A DNA stretch of 64,000 bases from Streptomyces sp. JJ36 (GTDB taxonomy: Bacteria; Actinomycetota; Actinomycetes; Streptomycetales; Streptomycetaceae): positions 124,001-188,000 of the forward strand of contig NZ_JACYHE010000001.1 of assembly GCF_021696945.1 (NCBI RefSeq), in the 5' to 3' direction. Shown piece by piece: positions 20,857 to 30,999 of the stretch (position 1 is the first letter of the stretch; every line of letters begins with the position of its first letter). The notes below the pieces were generated by a model, which ran no database searches, was not told the origin of the DNA, and worked only from the letters and a program-made list of their open reading frames with translations. The position numbers were made by a program, and so were the translations under genes.

Positions 20857-21672
20857 TCAGCCGGCCACCCGGCGCTTCGCCTCGTCCAGGCGGTCCGCGA
20901 GGGAACCGTTGATCACCTCGTCGCCGATGCGGACCGTGATCCCGCCGAGGATCTCCGGGTCCACGTCCAGGTTGAGGTGCACCTGGCGTCCGTACAGCGC
21001 GGCCAGCGCGGCGCCGAGGCGCTCCCGCTGCCGGTCGCTGAGCGGCACGGCGGAGGTGACCACCGCGACCGAACGGTCCCGGCGCTCCGCCGCGAGCTTG
21101 GAGAGGGCTTCCAGCCCGCTCTCCAGGCTACGTCCTCGCGGACGGGTCACGAGGCGGGTGATCAGCCGCTCCGTGGCCGGCCGCGCCCGGCTGCCGAGCA
21201 GCTCCTGCAGAAGCCGCGCCTTGGCCGAGGCGGGGGCGGTCCGGCTGGTCAGCGCGGCCCGCAGCCCGGGTGAGGAGGCGACCGTCCGGCCGAACCGGAA
21301 GATCTCGTCCTCGGTGTCCTCCAGCGAACCCTCGCGCTCGGCCGCGACGAGGTCGGCGGTGTCCGCCAGCTCCTCGATCGTGTCGACCAGGTCGCGCGAG
21401 GAGGACCAGCGGGAGCGGACCATCCCGGACACCAGGTCCACGGCCGCCCCGCCGACCTGCTCGCCCAGCAGCCGCCCGACCAGCTCGGCCTTGGCCTCGC
21501 CGGGCTGCGCCGGGTCGGTGAGGACCCGGCGCAGCGACACCTCACGGTCGAGCAGCGCGGTGACGGCGGCCAGCTCGTCGGCGAGGGCCGCCGCGTCGAC
21601 CGACGTGCTGTCGGTCAGGGCGGTCAGCCGCTCGCGCGCGGCAGCCTGTGCCTCGCGGCTCGCTCCATTCAT
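20857..21672 (-). CDS. atpH: F1F0 ATP synthase subunit delta (OSCP)
   Basis: 271 aa, longer than the E. coli protein (177 aa) as is usual in actinobacteria. The C-terminal half carries the OSCP signature: ERLGAALAALYGRQVHLNLDVDPEILGGITVRIGDEVINGSLADRLDEAKRRV. The N-terminal helical bundle (AREAQAAARERLTALTDS...) binds the top of F1. It ties F1 to the b-subunit stator. Starts 24 bp after atpF. Confidence 0.97.
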   Translation of the reverse strand: MNGASREAQAAARERLTALTDSTSVDAAALADELAAVTALLDREVSLRRVLTDPAQPGEAKAELVGRLLGEQVGGAAVDLVSGMVRSRWSSSRDLVDTIEELADTADLVAAEREGSLEDTEDEIFRFGRTVASSPGLRAALTSRTAPASAKARLLQELLGSRARPATERLITRLVTRPRGRSLESGLEALSKLAAERRDRSVAVVTSAVPLSDRQRERLGAALAALYGRQVHLNLDVDPEILGGITVRIGDEVINGSLADRLDEAKRRVAG

Positions 21673-21697
21673 CGGTCACACTCCCCGGCTCGCGCGC

Positions 21698-22246
21698 TCA
21701 TCGTGCCGCCTCGGCCTTCTCCTCGAGCTCGTCGAGGAACCGGTCGATGGTGCGGCTCTGCCGGGCGTGGTCCTCCAGGGACTCGCCGACGAGCTTGCCG
21801 GCCAGGTCCGTGGCGAGCGTCCCCACGTCCTGACGCAGCGACTGCGCGGCGGCCTTGCGGTCCGCCTCGATCTGGGCGTGACCGGCGGCGATGATCTCCT
21901 CACGCTGCCGCTGGCCCTCGGCCCGCATCTCGGCGATCAGCTCGGCACCGCGCTGCTCGGCCTCGTTCCGCAGCCGGGCCGCCTCGTGCCGGGCCTCGGC
22001 GAGCTGGGCCTTGTACTGGTCGAGGGTCTGCTGCGCCTCGACCTTGGCCGCCTCGGCCTTCTCCATGCCGCCTTCGATGGCCTCGCGGCGCTCCTCCAGA
22101 ACCCGGTTGATGTTCGGGATGAGCTTCTTCCAGAGGAAGAAGAAGACGATGGCGAAGGCGAGCGTGCCGATGACCAGCTCTGGTACCGGCGGCACGAGAG
22201 GGTTGAGTTCCTCCCCCTCCTGCGCCAGGTGCGTCATGGCGTTCAC
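21698..22246 (-). CDS. atpF: F1F0 ATP synthase subunit b
   Basis: 182 aa. One N-terminal membrane helix (about residues 20-40, PELVIGTLAFAIVFFFLWKKL) is followed by about 140 residues of charged coiled coil, for example EERREAIEGGMEKAEAAKVEAQQTLDQYKAQLAEARHEAARLRNEAEQR. It forms the peripheral stalk as a dimer with delta. Start at ATG 22246; a second ATG 9 bp downstream cannot be excluded. Confidence 0.98.
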   Translation of the reverse strand: MNAMTHLAQEGEELNPLVPPVPELVIGTLAFAIVFFFLWKKLIPNINRVLEERREAIEGGMEKAEAAKVEAQQTLDQYKAQLAEARHEAARLRNEAEQRGAELIAEMRAEGQRQREEIIAAGHAQIEADRKAAAQSLRQDVGTLATDLAGKLVGESLEDHARQSRTIDRFLDELEEKAEAAR

Positions 22247-22287
22247 ATCAGTGCCTTTCGTCGGAACGGGCTGTCAGCGAGCCCCGG

Positions 22288-22596
<309 letters not shown>

Positions 22597-23406
22597 TCAG
22601 TGGTGCTCGGCGAGCGCGCCCTGGATGTAGCTGCACGCCAGGAGCACGAAGACGTACGCCTGGATGGCCTGGATGAAGAGCTCGAAGGCCGTCATGACGA
22701 TGGTCATGAGGAACGAGACGCCGGCGTAGGCGATGCCGATGCCGTTCAGCAGGTACCAGCTCGCGATGGTGAAGAGCACCAGCAGCACGTGGCCGGCGAA
22801 CATGTTGGCGAAGAGCCGGACCGCGTGGGTGAACGGCCGGACCAGCAGGTTCGAGAAGAACTCGATCAGCATGGCCAGCGGCAGCACCGGGCCCAGCGAC
22901 TTGTCGTAGCCGGTGAAGTTCTTGAAGGCGCCCACGAAGCCGTGCCGCCTGAACGTGAGCGAGACCCAGGTGACGTAGACGACGAGAGCCAGCACCATCG
23001 GGTAGGCGATCACCGAGGTCACCGGGAACTGGGCGAGCGGGATCACCGACCAGAGGTTCATGATCCACACGAAGAAGAAGAGGGCGACCATCAGGGGGAC
23101 GTACTTCTCCCCCTCCTTCTTGCCGATGGTCTCGTAGACGACGCCGCGGCGGACGAAGTCGTAGCCGGCCTCACCGACCATCTGGAGCTTGCCGGGCACC
23201 ACCTTCGGGTTGCCGAACGCGGCCCAGAAGAAGCCGACGATCGCGATCGAACCCAGCAGGGCCAGCAGCATGACCTTGTTGAACTCGATCCCGCCCGCCG
23301 TGAAGAGCGGTTCGTGGACGAAGGAGTGGAGCCCCGGAGCCGGGAAGCCGCAACCGTCAAAGATGTGGCAATCGGTCTCGAAGGCAAGCGTCGTTTCAGC
23401 ACTCAC
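22597..23406 (-). CDS. atpB: F1F0 ATP synthase subunit a
   Basis: 269 aa with five or six membrane helices. LLVRPFTHAVRLFANMFAGHVLL (about residues 184-206) holds the essential Arg that faces the c-ring Glu. The C-terminal helix LFIQAIQAYVFVLLACSYIQGAL is conserved. It provides the two proton half-channels. The N-terminus faces the outside and carries two Cys (DCHIFDGCGF), typical of the streptomycete protein. Confidence 0.98.
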   Translation of the reverse strand: MSAETTLAFETDCHIFDGCGFPAPGLHSFVHEPLFTAGGIEFNKVMLLALLGSIAIVGFFWAAFGNPKVVPGKLQMVGEAGYDFVRRGVVYETIGKKEGEKYVPLMVALFFFVWIMNLWSVIPLAQFPVTSVIAYPMVLALVVYVTWVSLTFRRHGFVGAFKNFTGYDKSLGPVLPLAMLIEFFSNLLVRPFTHAVRLFANMFAGHVLLVLFTIASWYLLNGIGIAYAGVSFLMTIVMTAFELFIQAIQAYVFVLLACSYIQGALAEHH

Positions 23407-23653
23407 CGCGAGCTCCTTCTGCGTGGCGCATGGATACGGCTACCTCGATGTGTCGGCGTGGCACACGGCCACGGAGCGGCACTGGACTGGACTTGCGAAT
23501 GTTGGTGACGGCGGCTGCTCAGCGGGCTGGGCCTTCCGTGACCGGCCGTCGACGACGTCACCGGCGGGGCCTGGGCCGCACGCACCTGCTGCGCCGCAGT
23601 TGGGAAGGGACGATAGCAGTTGCTTGAACCCGCCTTTACCCCGGCCCCGGGCG
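23407..23653 (-). other. atpI-atpB intergenic region with a possible internal promoter
   Basis: 247 bp without a gene. On the minus strand TGCTATCGT (TATCGT at 23610-23615) looks like an extended -10, about 200 bp upstream of atpB, with no good -35. The gap would let atpB-C be transcribed separately from atpI. Confidence 0.35.
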
Positions 23654-24100
23654 TCACGAACGCGCTCCCGTGGCGGCGGCCTTCGCCTGCCCGTCGCCGG
23701 TCTGCGACTCCGGCTGGACGTAGAGGATCTTCGCCTTCATGTGCGCCCGGGCCTGAGCCGCGATCCACACGAGGGTGGCACCGAGAAGGGTGAACGCGAA
23801 AGCCCGGGTGTCGAAGAGCGTGGTGTCCCGGAACACCGCGAGCACGACGGCGAGCAGCAGGATCTGGGTGGTGTAGAGCACCAGGCCCATCGCCTGGAAG
23901 AGATGCGGGAGGGACTCGGCGGTCTTCTGCAGACCGGCCAGGCCCATCCCCATGAAGAGGATCACGACCGCTGCTCCGGCTGCGGCGCCGATCACCCCCT
24001 CGCCACCGGCGAGCACGCCGCCGACGGCCATGCCCACACCGCCCGCGAGGGCGGTCGGGACGGCGCAGCGCAGCAACATGCGAGCGTCGTTCGACTGCAT
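23654..24100 (-). CDS. atpI: ATP synthase protein I
   Basis: 148 aa from ATG 24100, with GGAGT 8 nt upstream. Four membrane helices lie at about residues 9-29, 33-55, 68-90 and 95-115, followed by a polar C-terminus ending KAAATGARS. AtpI assists assembly of the c-ring or Mg/Ca uptake for the synthase; it is not part of the final complex. It is the first gene of the atp locus. The upstream 24101-24367 region is relatively AT-rich (around 24230-24300) and is the likely main atp promoter region, though no clear -35/-10 pair could be fixed. Confidence 0.88.
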   Translation of the reverse strand: MQSNDARMLLRCAVPTALAGGVGMAVGGVLAGGEGVIGAAAGAAVVILFMGMGLAGLQKTAESLPHLFQAMGLVLYTTQILLLAVVLAVFRDTTLFDTRAFAFTLLGATLVWIAAQARAHMKAKILYVQPESQTGDGQAKAAATGARS

Positions 24101-24367
24101 GGGGGTTACTCCGGGGAGTCGGGGGCGTCTGTCGTCGCTGACGAGCGTATCCCCGGCTTCTGGAGGCGCGTTCCTCCGGCCGGAGAACCGTCGCACTACG
24201 GTCCTTCGGGCTGGTCACCGGGTTCTCGTGAACGGTATCACAAACTATTTGATGAGGTCTTTACCTACTTGGTGTGCTGCCCGTCACACAAGTGAGTGCA
24301 CCAACGCTCATCTTGCTGACGCGGCAGCGAGCCGTCTGCCGACGGCGGTTGGCCGCCCCTGCGACCG

Positions 24368-25840
24368 TCAGCCGCCGTCGTCGGGGCGCCGGCGGAGGGC
24401 GAAGCGGGACCGTTCGCCGAGCGCCGTGGAGCCGTTCAGTCCCGCGAAGGCCGGCTCGCGCTCACCGCCGTCCGGTGCCGGGGCCGCGTCCCGCAGCCGC
24501 GACGGCTCGGCGGCCTCCTCACCGGCTTCGTCACCTGTCCCCTCGCCGGCCTCCCGGGCGGCCGCGCCGGCTGCCGCGGGCTCCTCGTCGGAGCCTCCCG
24601 CCGCGTCGTCCGCTACGGCGTCACCCTCTGCCGCGTCACCGTCCGCCCCGTCCCTGCCGGACGCCGCCGCCCTGCGGCGGCGATAGCGCGGGGGCACCAG
24701 CGGCTGGGCCCAGCGCGGCACCCGCGGACGGAAGCGCGGCAGCAGCAGCACCACCAGCCCGACGGCGCTGAACACCATCATCACCAGCACGATCACCAGG
24801 CTGGAGGACTGCACGGAGAAGGCCACCGCGCTGAACGCGATCAGCGCCGACCAGAAGTACATGATCAGCACCGCGCGACTGTGCGAGTGCCCGATCTCCA
24901 GCAGCCGGTGGTGCAGATGGCCGCGGTCGGCCGCGAAGGGCGACTGTCCCTTCCAGGTACGGCGGACGACGGCCAGCACCAGGTCCGCGACCGGCACCGC
25001 GATGATCGTCAGGGGGAGCAGCAGCGGCATGTAGACCGGCACCATCGCGTAGACGCCGGAGCGGATCGAGCCCTCGTGGTTGGTGATCCGGTCGGGGTCG
25101 ACCTGCCCGGTGATGGACACGGCCGCGGCCGCCAGCACCAGACCGATCAGCATGGACCCGGAGTCGCCCATGAAGATCCGCGCGGGGTGGCTGTTGTGCG
25201 GCAGGAACCCGAGGCAGACGCCCACCAGCACCGCGGCGAACAGCGCGGCGGGCGCGGCCTCCTCGATGCCGTGGCCGTACCACATCCGGTAGGCGTAGAC
25301 GAAGAACGCGGCGGCGGCGATGCCGACCATCCCGGAGGCCAGCCCGTCCAGGCCGTCCACGAAGTTCACCGCGTTGATGGTGATCACCACCAGCGCCACG
25401 GTGAGCAGGGTGCCCTGCAGGGGGGTCAGTGCGACATTGCCCACACCGGGCACCGGGAGCCAGAGGATGGTGAGGCCCTGGAGCACCATGACGCCCGCGG
25501 CGATCATCTGCCCGCCCAGCTTGACCAGGGCGTCCACGCCCCACTTGTCGTCCAGCACGCCGAGCAGCCAGATCAGTCCGGCGCCGGAGAGCAGGGCCCG
25601 CGGTTCATCGGAAAGGGTGAAGACCTCCCCGATGTTGGTGAGCTGCGAGGCGACGACCAGCCCGGCGCACAGCCCCCCGAACATCGCGATGCCGCCCAGC
25701 CGGGGGGTCGGCTCGCGGTGCACGTCACGGGCACGGATCTCCGGCATGGCGCCGGCCGCGATGGCGAACTTCCGCACCGGGCCGGTCAGCAGATAGGTGA
25801 CCGCCGCCGTGACGCAGAGGGTCAGCAGATACTCACGCAC
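24368..25840 (-). CDS. MraY/WecA-family undecaprenyl-phosphate sugar-1-phosphate transferase
   Basis: 490 aa from GTG 25840, preceded by GGGGAG. About 11 membrane helices span residues 1-365. Family motifs: PTPRLGGIAMFGG (about 44-56), GLIWLLGVLDDKWGVDALVKLGGQ with the DD pair, NAVNFVDGLDGLASG, GFLPHNSHPARIFMGDSGSM and the cytoplasmic HLHHRLLEIGHSHSRAV. The HLHHR motif places it with WecA/TagO enzymes that attach GlcNAc-1-P to undecaprenyl phosphate, starting wall-polymer synthesis. The last 120 residues are a disordered Ala/Gly/Glu/Asp tail. It lies downstream of TsaC and the phosphatase homologue in the order usual for Streptomyces. Confidence 0.93.
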   Translation of the reverse strand: MREYLLTLCVTAAVTYLLTGPVRKFAIAAGAMPEIRARDVHREPTPRLGGIAMFGGLCAGLVVASQLTNIGEVFTLSDEPRALLSGAGLIWLLGVLDDKWGVDALVKLGGQMIAAGVMVLQGLTILWLPVPGVGNVALTPLQGTLLTVALVVITINAVNFVDGLDGLASGMVGIAAAAFFVYAYRMWYGHGIEEAAPAALFAAVLVGVCLGFLPHNSHPARIFMGDSGSMLIGLVLAAAAVSITGQVDPDRITNHEGSIRSGVYAMVPVYMPLLLPLTIIAVPVADLVLAVVRRTWKGQSPFAADRGHLHHRLLEIGHSHSRAVLIMYFWSALIAFSAVAFSVQSSSLVIVLVMMVFSAVGLVVLLLPRFRPRVPRWAQPLVPPRYRRRRAAASGRDGADGDAAEGDAVADDAAGGSDEEPAAAGAAAREAGEGTGDEAGEEAAEPSRLRDAAPAPDGGEREPAFAGLNGSTALGERSRFALRRRPDDGG

Positions 25841-25993
25841 GGGCTCCCCAGTCGTCTCGCCGGCTGCTCCAGACCCCACACCTTACGACGCGTCCCCCGC
25901 CCGTACGGTTTCGCCTCCGCTCCGCGCCCGCCGTCCGTGTGCCCGTACGCGCCGCCCGTACGGGCCCTGCCGGACTCCGTGGCGGCAGACGCG

Positions 25994-26668
25994 TCACGCC
26001 CGCGCCCGCGCCCCGGTGAGGGCGGTGACCACCGGGTCCAGCGCCTGGCTGATCTCGTCCCCGACACTGCGGAAGTACGGGATCGGCGCGCCGTACGGGT
26101 CGTAGATCTCGTCCGCCTCCGGGCTGGGGGCGAGCAGCCAGCCGCGCAGCGCGGCCGCGGCCTGCACCAGCGCGCGGGCCCGCTCGACCACTCCGGCGGT
26201 GGTGCCGGGCGCGGGCAGGGTGGCCGGGTCTATGGCCCGGACCAGCCGGGTGAACTCCTTGAGCGTGAAGGTGCGGAGCCCCGCCGAGTGCCCCATGGAG
26301 ATCACCTGGGCGCGGTGGTCCCGGGTGGCGGTGAGCACCAGGTCGGCGCGGATCACGTGCTCGTCCAGCAGTTCCCGGCCGAGGAAGCCGTCCGGGTCGG
26401 CGCCGTGCTCCAGCAGCACGGCGGCGGCGTGCTCCTCCATGGGAGCACCCTCGTGCCCCCAGGTCCCGGCGCTCTCCACCACGATGCCGCCGCTGCGGGC
26501 ACCGCCGAGCCGGTCCGCCAGGGCGTGACGGGTCAGCCGCTCGGTGATGGGCGAGCGGCAGACGTTGCCGGTGGAGACGTGCAGGATCCGGAAGACCCCG
26601 GGGTCCGCCGGTGCTCCGGGGCCCGGCGGCTGAGCCGGTATGCCACGCCCTGCGGGCGGGGGCGTCAA
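25994..26668 (-). CDS. Low-molecular-weight protein-tyrosine-phosphatase homologue lacking the catalytic Cys
   Basis: 224 aa from TTG 26668, which overlaps the tsaC stop (TTGA), so translation is coupled; no better start fits the fold. The N-terminal P-loop reads ILHVSTGNVCRSPITERL (from about residue 28). In active enzymes this is C-x-G-N-x-C-R-S, with the first Cys as nucleophile. Here that position is Ser (S32), while C37 and R38 remain. The general-acid loop EIYDPYGAPIPYF near residue 184 keeps its Asp-Pro. It may therefore be a phosphotyrosine-binding pseudo-enzyme or have altered chemistry. Its position between tsaC and the WecA-type transferase hints at an envelope-polymer role. Confidence 0.85.
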   Translation of the reverse strand: MTPPPAGRGIPAQPPGPGAPADPGVFRILHVSTGNVCRSPITERLTRHALADRLGGARSGGIVVESAGTWGHEGAPMEEHAAAVLLEHGADPDGFLGRELLDEHVIRADLVLTATRDHRAQVISMGHSAGLRTFTLKEFTRLVRAIDPATLPAPGTTAGVVERARALVQAAAALRGWLLAPSPEADEIYDPYGAPIPYFRSVGDEISQALDPVVTALTGARARA

Positions 26669-27312
26669 CTGCCCACCTCGAGGTCGGGCACGACCTTGCG
26701 CAGCTCCTCGGCGTCCAGCGCCCCGGCGCGCAGCAGCACCGGGACCGGCCCGGTGACGTCGACGATCGAGGAGGGGGCGGTGTCCGCGGTCGGCCCGCCG
26801 TCGAGATAGACCGAGACGGAGTCGCCGAGCATCTCCTGGGCTGCGTCGCAGTCCTGCGGCGCCGGGTGGCCGGTGAGGTTGGCCGAGGAGACCGCCATCG
26901 GCCCGAAGTCGGTCAGCAGCTCCAGCGCCACCGGGTGCAGCGGCATCCGTACCGCGACCGTGCCGCCGGTCTCGCCCAGGTCCCAGGTGAGCGACGGCTG
27001 GTGCCGGGCGACCAGGGTGAGCGCGCCCGGCCAGAAGGCGTCCACCAGCTCCCAGGCGGTCTCGGAGAAGTCGGTGACCAGCCCGTGCAGGGTGTTGGGC
27101 GAGCCGACCAGCACCGGGGACGGCATGCCGCGCCCGCGGCCCTTGGCCTCCAGCAGGTCGGCGACGGCCTCGGCGCTGAACGCGTCGGCGCCGACGCCGT
27201 ACACGGTGTCCGTGGGCAGCACGACCAGCTCTCGGCGGCGCACGGCGGCGGCGGCCTCGCGCAGCCCGGTCCTGCGGTCGGTGGCGTCGGAGCAGTCGTA
27301 ACGGCGTGCCAT
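26665..27312 (-). CDS. tsaC: L-threonylcarbamoyladenylate synthase (TsaC/Sua5/YrdC)
   Basis: 215 aa, the short form without the extra SUA5 domain. LVVLPTDTVYGVGADAF (about residues 30-46), KGRGRGMPSPVLVG (about 57-70), FWPGALTLV and VAVRMPLHPVALELLTDFGPMAVSSANLTGHPAP are the YrdC hallmarks. It makes threonylcarbamoyl-AMP from Thr, bicarbonate and ATP for the t6A modification of ANN-decoding tRNAs. The ATG follows directly on the prmC TAG stop. Confidence 0.95.
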   Translation of the reverse strand: MARRYDCSDATDRRTGLREAAAAVRRRELVVLPTDTVYGVGADAFSAEAVADLLEAKGRGRGMPSPVLVGSPNTLHGLVTDFSETAWELVDAFWPGALTLVARHQPSLTWDLGETGGTVAVRMPLHPVALELLTDFGPMAVSSANLTGHPAPQDCDAAQEMLGDSVSVYLDGGPTADTAPSSIVDVTGPVPVLLRAGALDAEELRKVVPDLEVGS

Positions 27313-28194
27313 CTACGGCACCTCCCTGCGGGCTGTGGCGAATCGTGGGCGGTTGTTCAGGTCGGGGTGATCGGCGGCGTCCGACCATCCGCGGTCCTCG
27401 GCGAAGATCCACGGCACCTGGCCGCCCTGGGTGTCGGCGTGCTCGACGACCACGACTCCTCCGGGCCGCAGCAGCCGGTGCGCCGTGCGCTCCAGTCCGC
27501 GGATGACGTCGAGACCGTCCTCCCCGGAGAACAACGCGAGCTGGGGGTCGTGGTCGCGGGCTTCCGGAGCCACATACTCCCACTCGGTGAGGGGGATGTA
27601 GGGCGGGTTGGAGATGACGAGGTCGACCTGGCCGTCCAGCTCGGGGAGCGCGCGCAGCGCGTCGCCGTGGTGCAGCACGACCCGGCTGCCCTCCACGTTC
27701 TTGCGCGCCCACCCGTACGCGGCCTCGTCCAGCTCGACGGCGTGCACCCGGGAGCGGGGCACCTCCTGGGCCAGGGCCAGGGCGATCGCGCCGGAGCCGG
27801 TGCACAGGTCGACGATCAGCGGCTCGGCGACGTCCATCGCCCGGACCGCGTCTATCGCCCAGCCGACGACCGACTCGGTCTCCGGGCGCGGCACGAAGAC
27901 CCCGGGGCCGACCTGGAGTTCGAGATAGCGGAAGAAGGCACGGCCGGTGATGTGCTGGAGCGGCTCCCGGGCCTCGCGGCGGGCGACGGCCTCCCAGTAG
28001 CGGGCGTCGAAGTCGGCGTCGGCGACGCGGTGGAGTTCGCCGCGCTTCACGCCGTGCACGAAGGCGGCCAGCTCCTCCGCGTCGAAGCGCGGGGAGGGCA
28101 CACCGGCGTCGGCCAGTCGCTGGGTGGCCTGCGCCACCTCGGCGAGCAGCACCGGTCGGGACTGGGGGGTGCGTCCCCCGGGGGATGGCTGCAC
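27313..28194 (-). CDS. prmC: Peptide chain release factor N5-glutamine methyltransferase
   Basis: About 293 aa. The N-terminal helical domain starts at VLLAEVAQATQRLADAGVPSPRFDAEELAAFV. The class I methyltransferase core has VDLCTGSGAIALALAQEVP (SAM loop) and DLVISNPPYIP, the NPPY motif that binds the Gln side chain. It methylates the GGQ glutamine of release factors, and lies right after prfA, whose product is a substrate. Start uncertain: GTG 28194 has GGAGG upstream; GTG 28152 gives the length most like homologues; GTG 28239 is also open. Confidence 0.93.
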   Translation of the reverse strand: MQPSPGGRTPQSRPVLLAEVAQATQRLADAGVPSPRFDAEELAAFVHGVKRGELHRVADADFDARYWEAVARREAREPLQHITGRAFFRYLELQVGPGVFVPRPETESVVGWAIDAVRAMDVAEPLIVDLCTGSGAIALALAQEVPRSRVHAVELDEAAYGWARKNVEGSRVVLHHGDALRALPELDGQVDLVISNPPYIPLTEWEYVAPEARDHDPQLALFSGEDGLDVIRGLERTAHRLLRPGGVVVVEHADTQGGQVPWIFAEDRGWSDAADHPDLNNRPRFATARREVP

Positions 28195-28260
28195 GTCCTT
28201 GAGTCCTCCACCCGTTCCGTACGCGCGCGGGGTGCGCACGTGTCGTGCGTTGTCGAGCGG

Positions 28261-29331
<1,071 letters not shown>

Positions 29332-29431
29332 CGTGGTGGTCCTTTGTCGTAGAAGGCGCGTACAGCGTGGCGGCGTCCAGGACGCCGAAGGCCGGACGGG
29401 ACGGGGGTGTCGGGTGCGTGTGGCGACAAAA

Positions 29432-29475
29432 AGCGCCGGTCCGGCCGCCCGGGCGGGCGGCCGAGGACCGGCGCT
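29432..29475 (-). terminator. Strong intrinsic terminator after rpmE
   Basis: AGCGCCGGTCC plus GGCCGCCC (29432-29450) pairs with GGGCGGCC plus GGACCGGCGCT (29455-29475), a 19-bp stem with one 2-nt bulge and a 4-nt loop. On the minus strand it is followed by TTTTTG, a true U-tract, rare in this genome. Confidence 0.9.
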
Positions 29476-29485
29476 CCTCGGGTCG

Positions 29486-29710
29486 CTACTTCTTGCCGGA
29501 ACCGGCGCCCTTGCCGAAGCGGGCCTCGAAGCGGGCCACGCGGCCACCGGTGTCGAGGATCTTCTGCTTGCCCGTGTAGAAGGGGTGGCAGGCCGAGCAG
29601 ATGTCGGCCCGGATGGTCCCGCCGGGCATGGTGCTACGGGTGGTGAACGAGTTGCCGCAGGTGCAGCTCACCTGGGTCTCGCCGTACTCCGGGTGGATGT
29701 CGCGCTTCAA
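29486..29710 (-). CDS. rpmE: 50S ribosomal protein L31, zinc-binding type
   Basis: 74 aa. CTCG (CxC) near residue 16 and CSACH (CxxC) near residue 37 are the four-Cys zinc site of the C+ form of bL31. The start is fixed at TTG 29710: AGGAG at 29716-29720 lies 5 nt upstream of it, whereas the in-frame GTG at 29716 overlaps that same Shine-Dalgarno and cannot use it. The product sits in the central protuberance and bridges the subunits. It doubles as a zinc store, since C- paralogues replace it under zinc starvation; no C- copy is in this window. Confidence 0.96.
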   Translation of the reverse strand: MKRDIHPEYGETQVSCTCGNSFTTRSTMPGGTIRADICSACHPFYTGKQKILDTGGRVARFEARFGKGAGSGKK

Positions 29711-29898
29711 GGTCACTCCTAGGTTCGGGAGGGCGCCGGGTCGCGACGCGGTCTGCGACGCGTGAACCGGGGCCGACGTACCAGTTTGCCACTACTGGCC
29801 GTACCGCCCAAAACCGGGGTCGGGGGCCGGTTATTCCCCCGGTCGTCCCCCGTCGTCCACCCGGTCTTCCTCCCCGGCGTCCTGCCCGGGAGGACGCC

Positions 29899-30999
29899 CT
29901 AACCGGAGCCGGGCTGCTCCACCGCGTCGCCGATGCCGCTGCGGTCCGTGGCGGTGCCCTCGGTCGCCGAGCGCGGCACCCGGCGGTCCTCCCTGAGCGC
30001 CGTCCAGACCTGCTGTGCCTTGTGTTCCATGGGCACCACCCGGTTCGGGTTCTGCGGGTCGTAGCGCACCGGCATGGTGAGCAGGCGCAGCTCGTCCGGG
30101 CCGACGCCGCGGAGCAGCCGGGCGATGCCGACCAGGTCGGCGACCGAGTCCAGTTCGGAGTCGGTGGTCAGCGCGGCGGTGGCGGTGTCGGCGAGGTCGT
30201 AGAGCTGCTTCGGGTTGCTGAAGAGCCCCAGGTCGTCGATCTTGTCGAGCAGGGCCCGGAGGAAGACCTGCTGGAGCTGTATGCGGCCCAGGTCGCTGCC
30301 GTCGCCGACGGCGTGCCGGGTGCGGACCAGGCCGAGGGCCTGCTCGCCGTCGAGGGTGTGGGTGCCCGGCGAGAGGTGCAGATGGCTGTCCGGGTCGTCG
30401 ATCGGCTTGTTGACCGTGACCTCCACGCCACCGAGGGTGTCGACGAGCTTCCGGAAGCCGGAGAAGTCGATCTCGACGTAGTGGTCCATGCGGACGCCGG
30501 TGAGCCGCTCCACGGTCTTCACGGCGCAGGCGGGGCCGCCGGCCTGGTAGGCGCTGTTGAACATCGCGTTCCGCTCGGCGGGGACCGTGCCCCCGCCGGG
30601 CTTCCGGCACTCCGGGCGGCGGACCAGGGTGTCGCGGGGGATGGAGACCACGGTGGCCCGCTCGTGGTCCTCGTGGATGTGCACGATCATGGCGGTGTCG
30701 GACCGCGCGGTGCCGTCGTCGTCGCCGTACGGGGCGTTCTGGCCGGCCCGGGAGTCGGAGCCGAGGACCAGGAGGTCCAGCGAGCCGTTCGGCATGTCGG
30801 CGGGGCGGTCGGTGCCGAGCACGGAGTTGATGTCGACGCCGGCGATGTTGCCGTTCAGCCGGTAGTAGACGAAGCCGAGCCCGGCGCCGGCGATCAGCAG
30901 CACGGCGACCAGTGACCAGACGGCCACGATCAGTGCGCGCCGGTGGCGGAGTCGCCCCCCGTACGCCACCCGGCCGAATCCGCCGCCGTCTCTCGCCAT
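29899..30999 (-). CDS. LytR-CpsA-Psr (LCP) family cell-wall glycopolymer ligase
   Basis: 366 aa from ATG 30999, with AAAGGGGA upstream. A short Arg-rich cytoplasmic start is followed by one membrane helix (about residues 21-43) and an extracellular LCP domain: LDLLVLGSDSRAGQ, RSDTAMIVHIHEDHERATVVSIPRDTLV, HYVEIDFSGFRKLVDTLGGVEV, HTLDGEQALGLVRTRHAVGDGSDLGRIQLQQVFLRAL. The conserved Arg and Asp residues bind the polyprenyl pyrophosphate. LCP proteins transfer teichoic acid-like polymers or arabinogalactan from lipid carrier to peptidoglycan. The C-terminal 45 residues are variable. Context: between rpmE and rho, its usual place in streptomycetes. Confidence 0.95.
   Translation of the reverse strand: MARDGGGFGRVAYGGRLRHRRALIVAVWSLVAVLLIAGAGLGFVYYRLNGNIAGVDINSVLGTDRPADMPNGSLDLLVLGSDSRAGQNAPYGDDDGTARSDTAMIVHIHEDHERATVVSIPRDTLVRRPECRKPGGGTVPAERNAMFNSAYQAGGPACAVKTVERLTGVRMDHYVEIDFSGFRKLVDTLGGVEVTVNKPIDDPDSHLHLSPGTHTLDGEQALGLVRTRHAVGDGSDLGRIQLQQVFLRALLDKIDDLGLFSNPKQLYDLADTATAALTTDSELDSVADLVGIARLLRGVGPDELRLLTMPVRYDPQNPNRVVPMEHKAQQVWTALREDRRVPRSATEGTATDRSGIGDAVEQPGSG

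Noticed and set aside
29711..29716. GTG 29716 as rpmE start
   Set aside because: It overlaps the only Shine-Dalgarno; TTG 29710 is spaced correctly.
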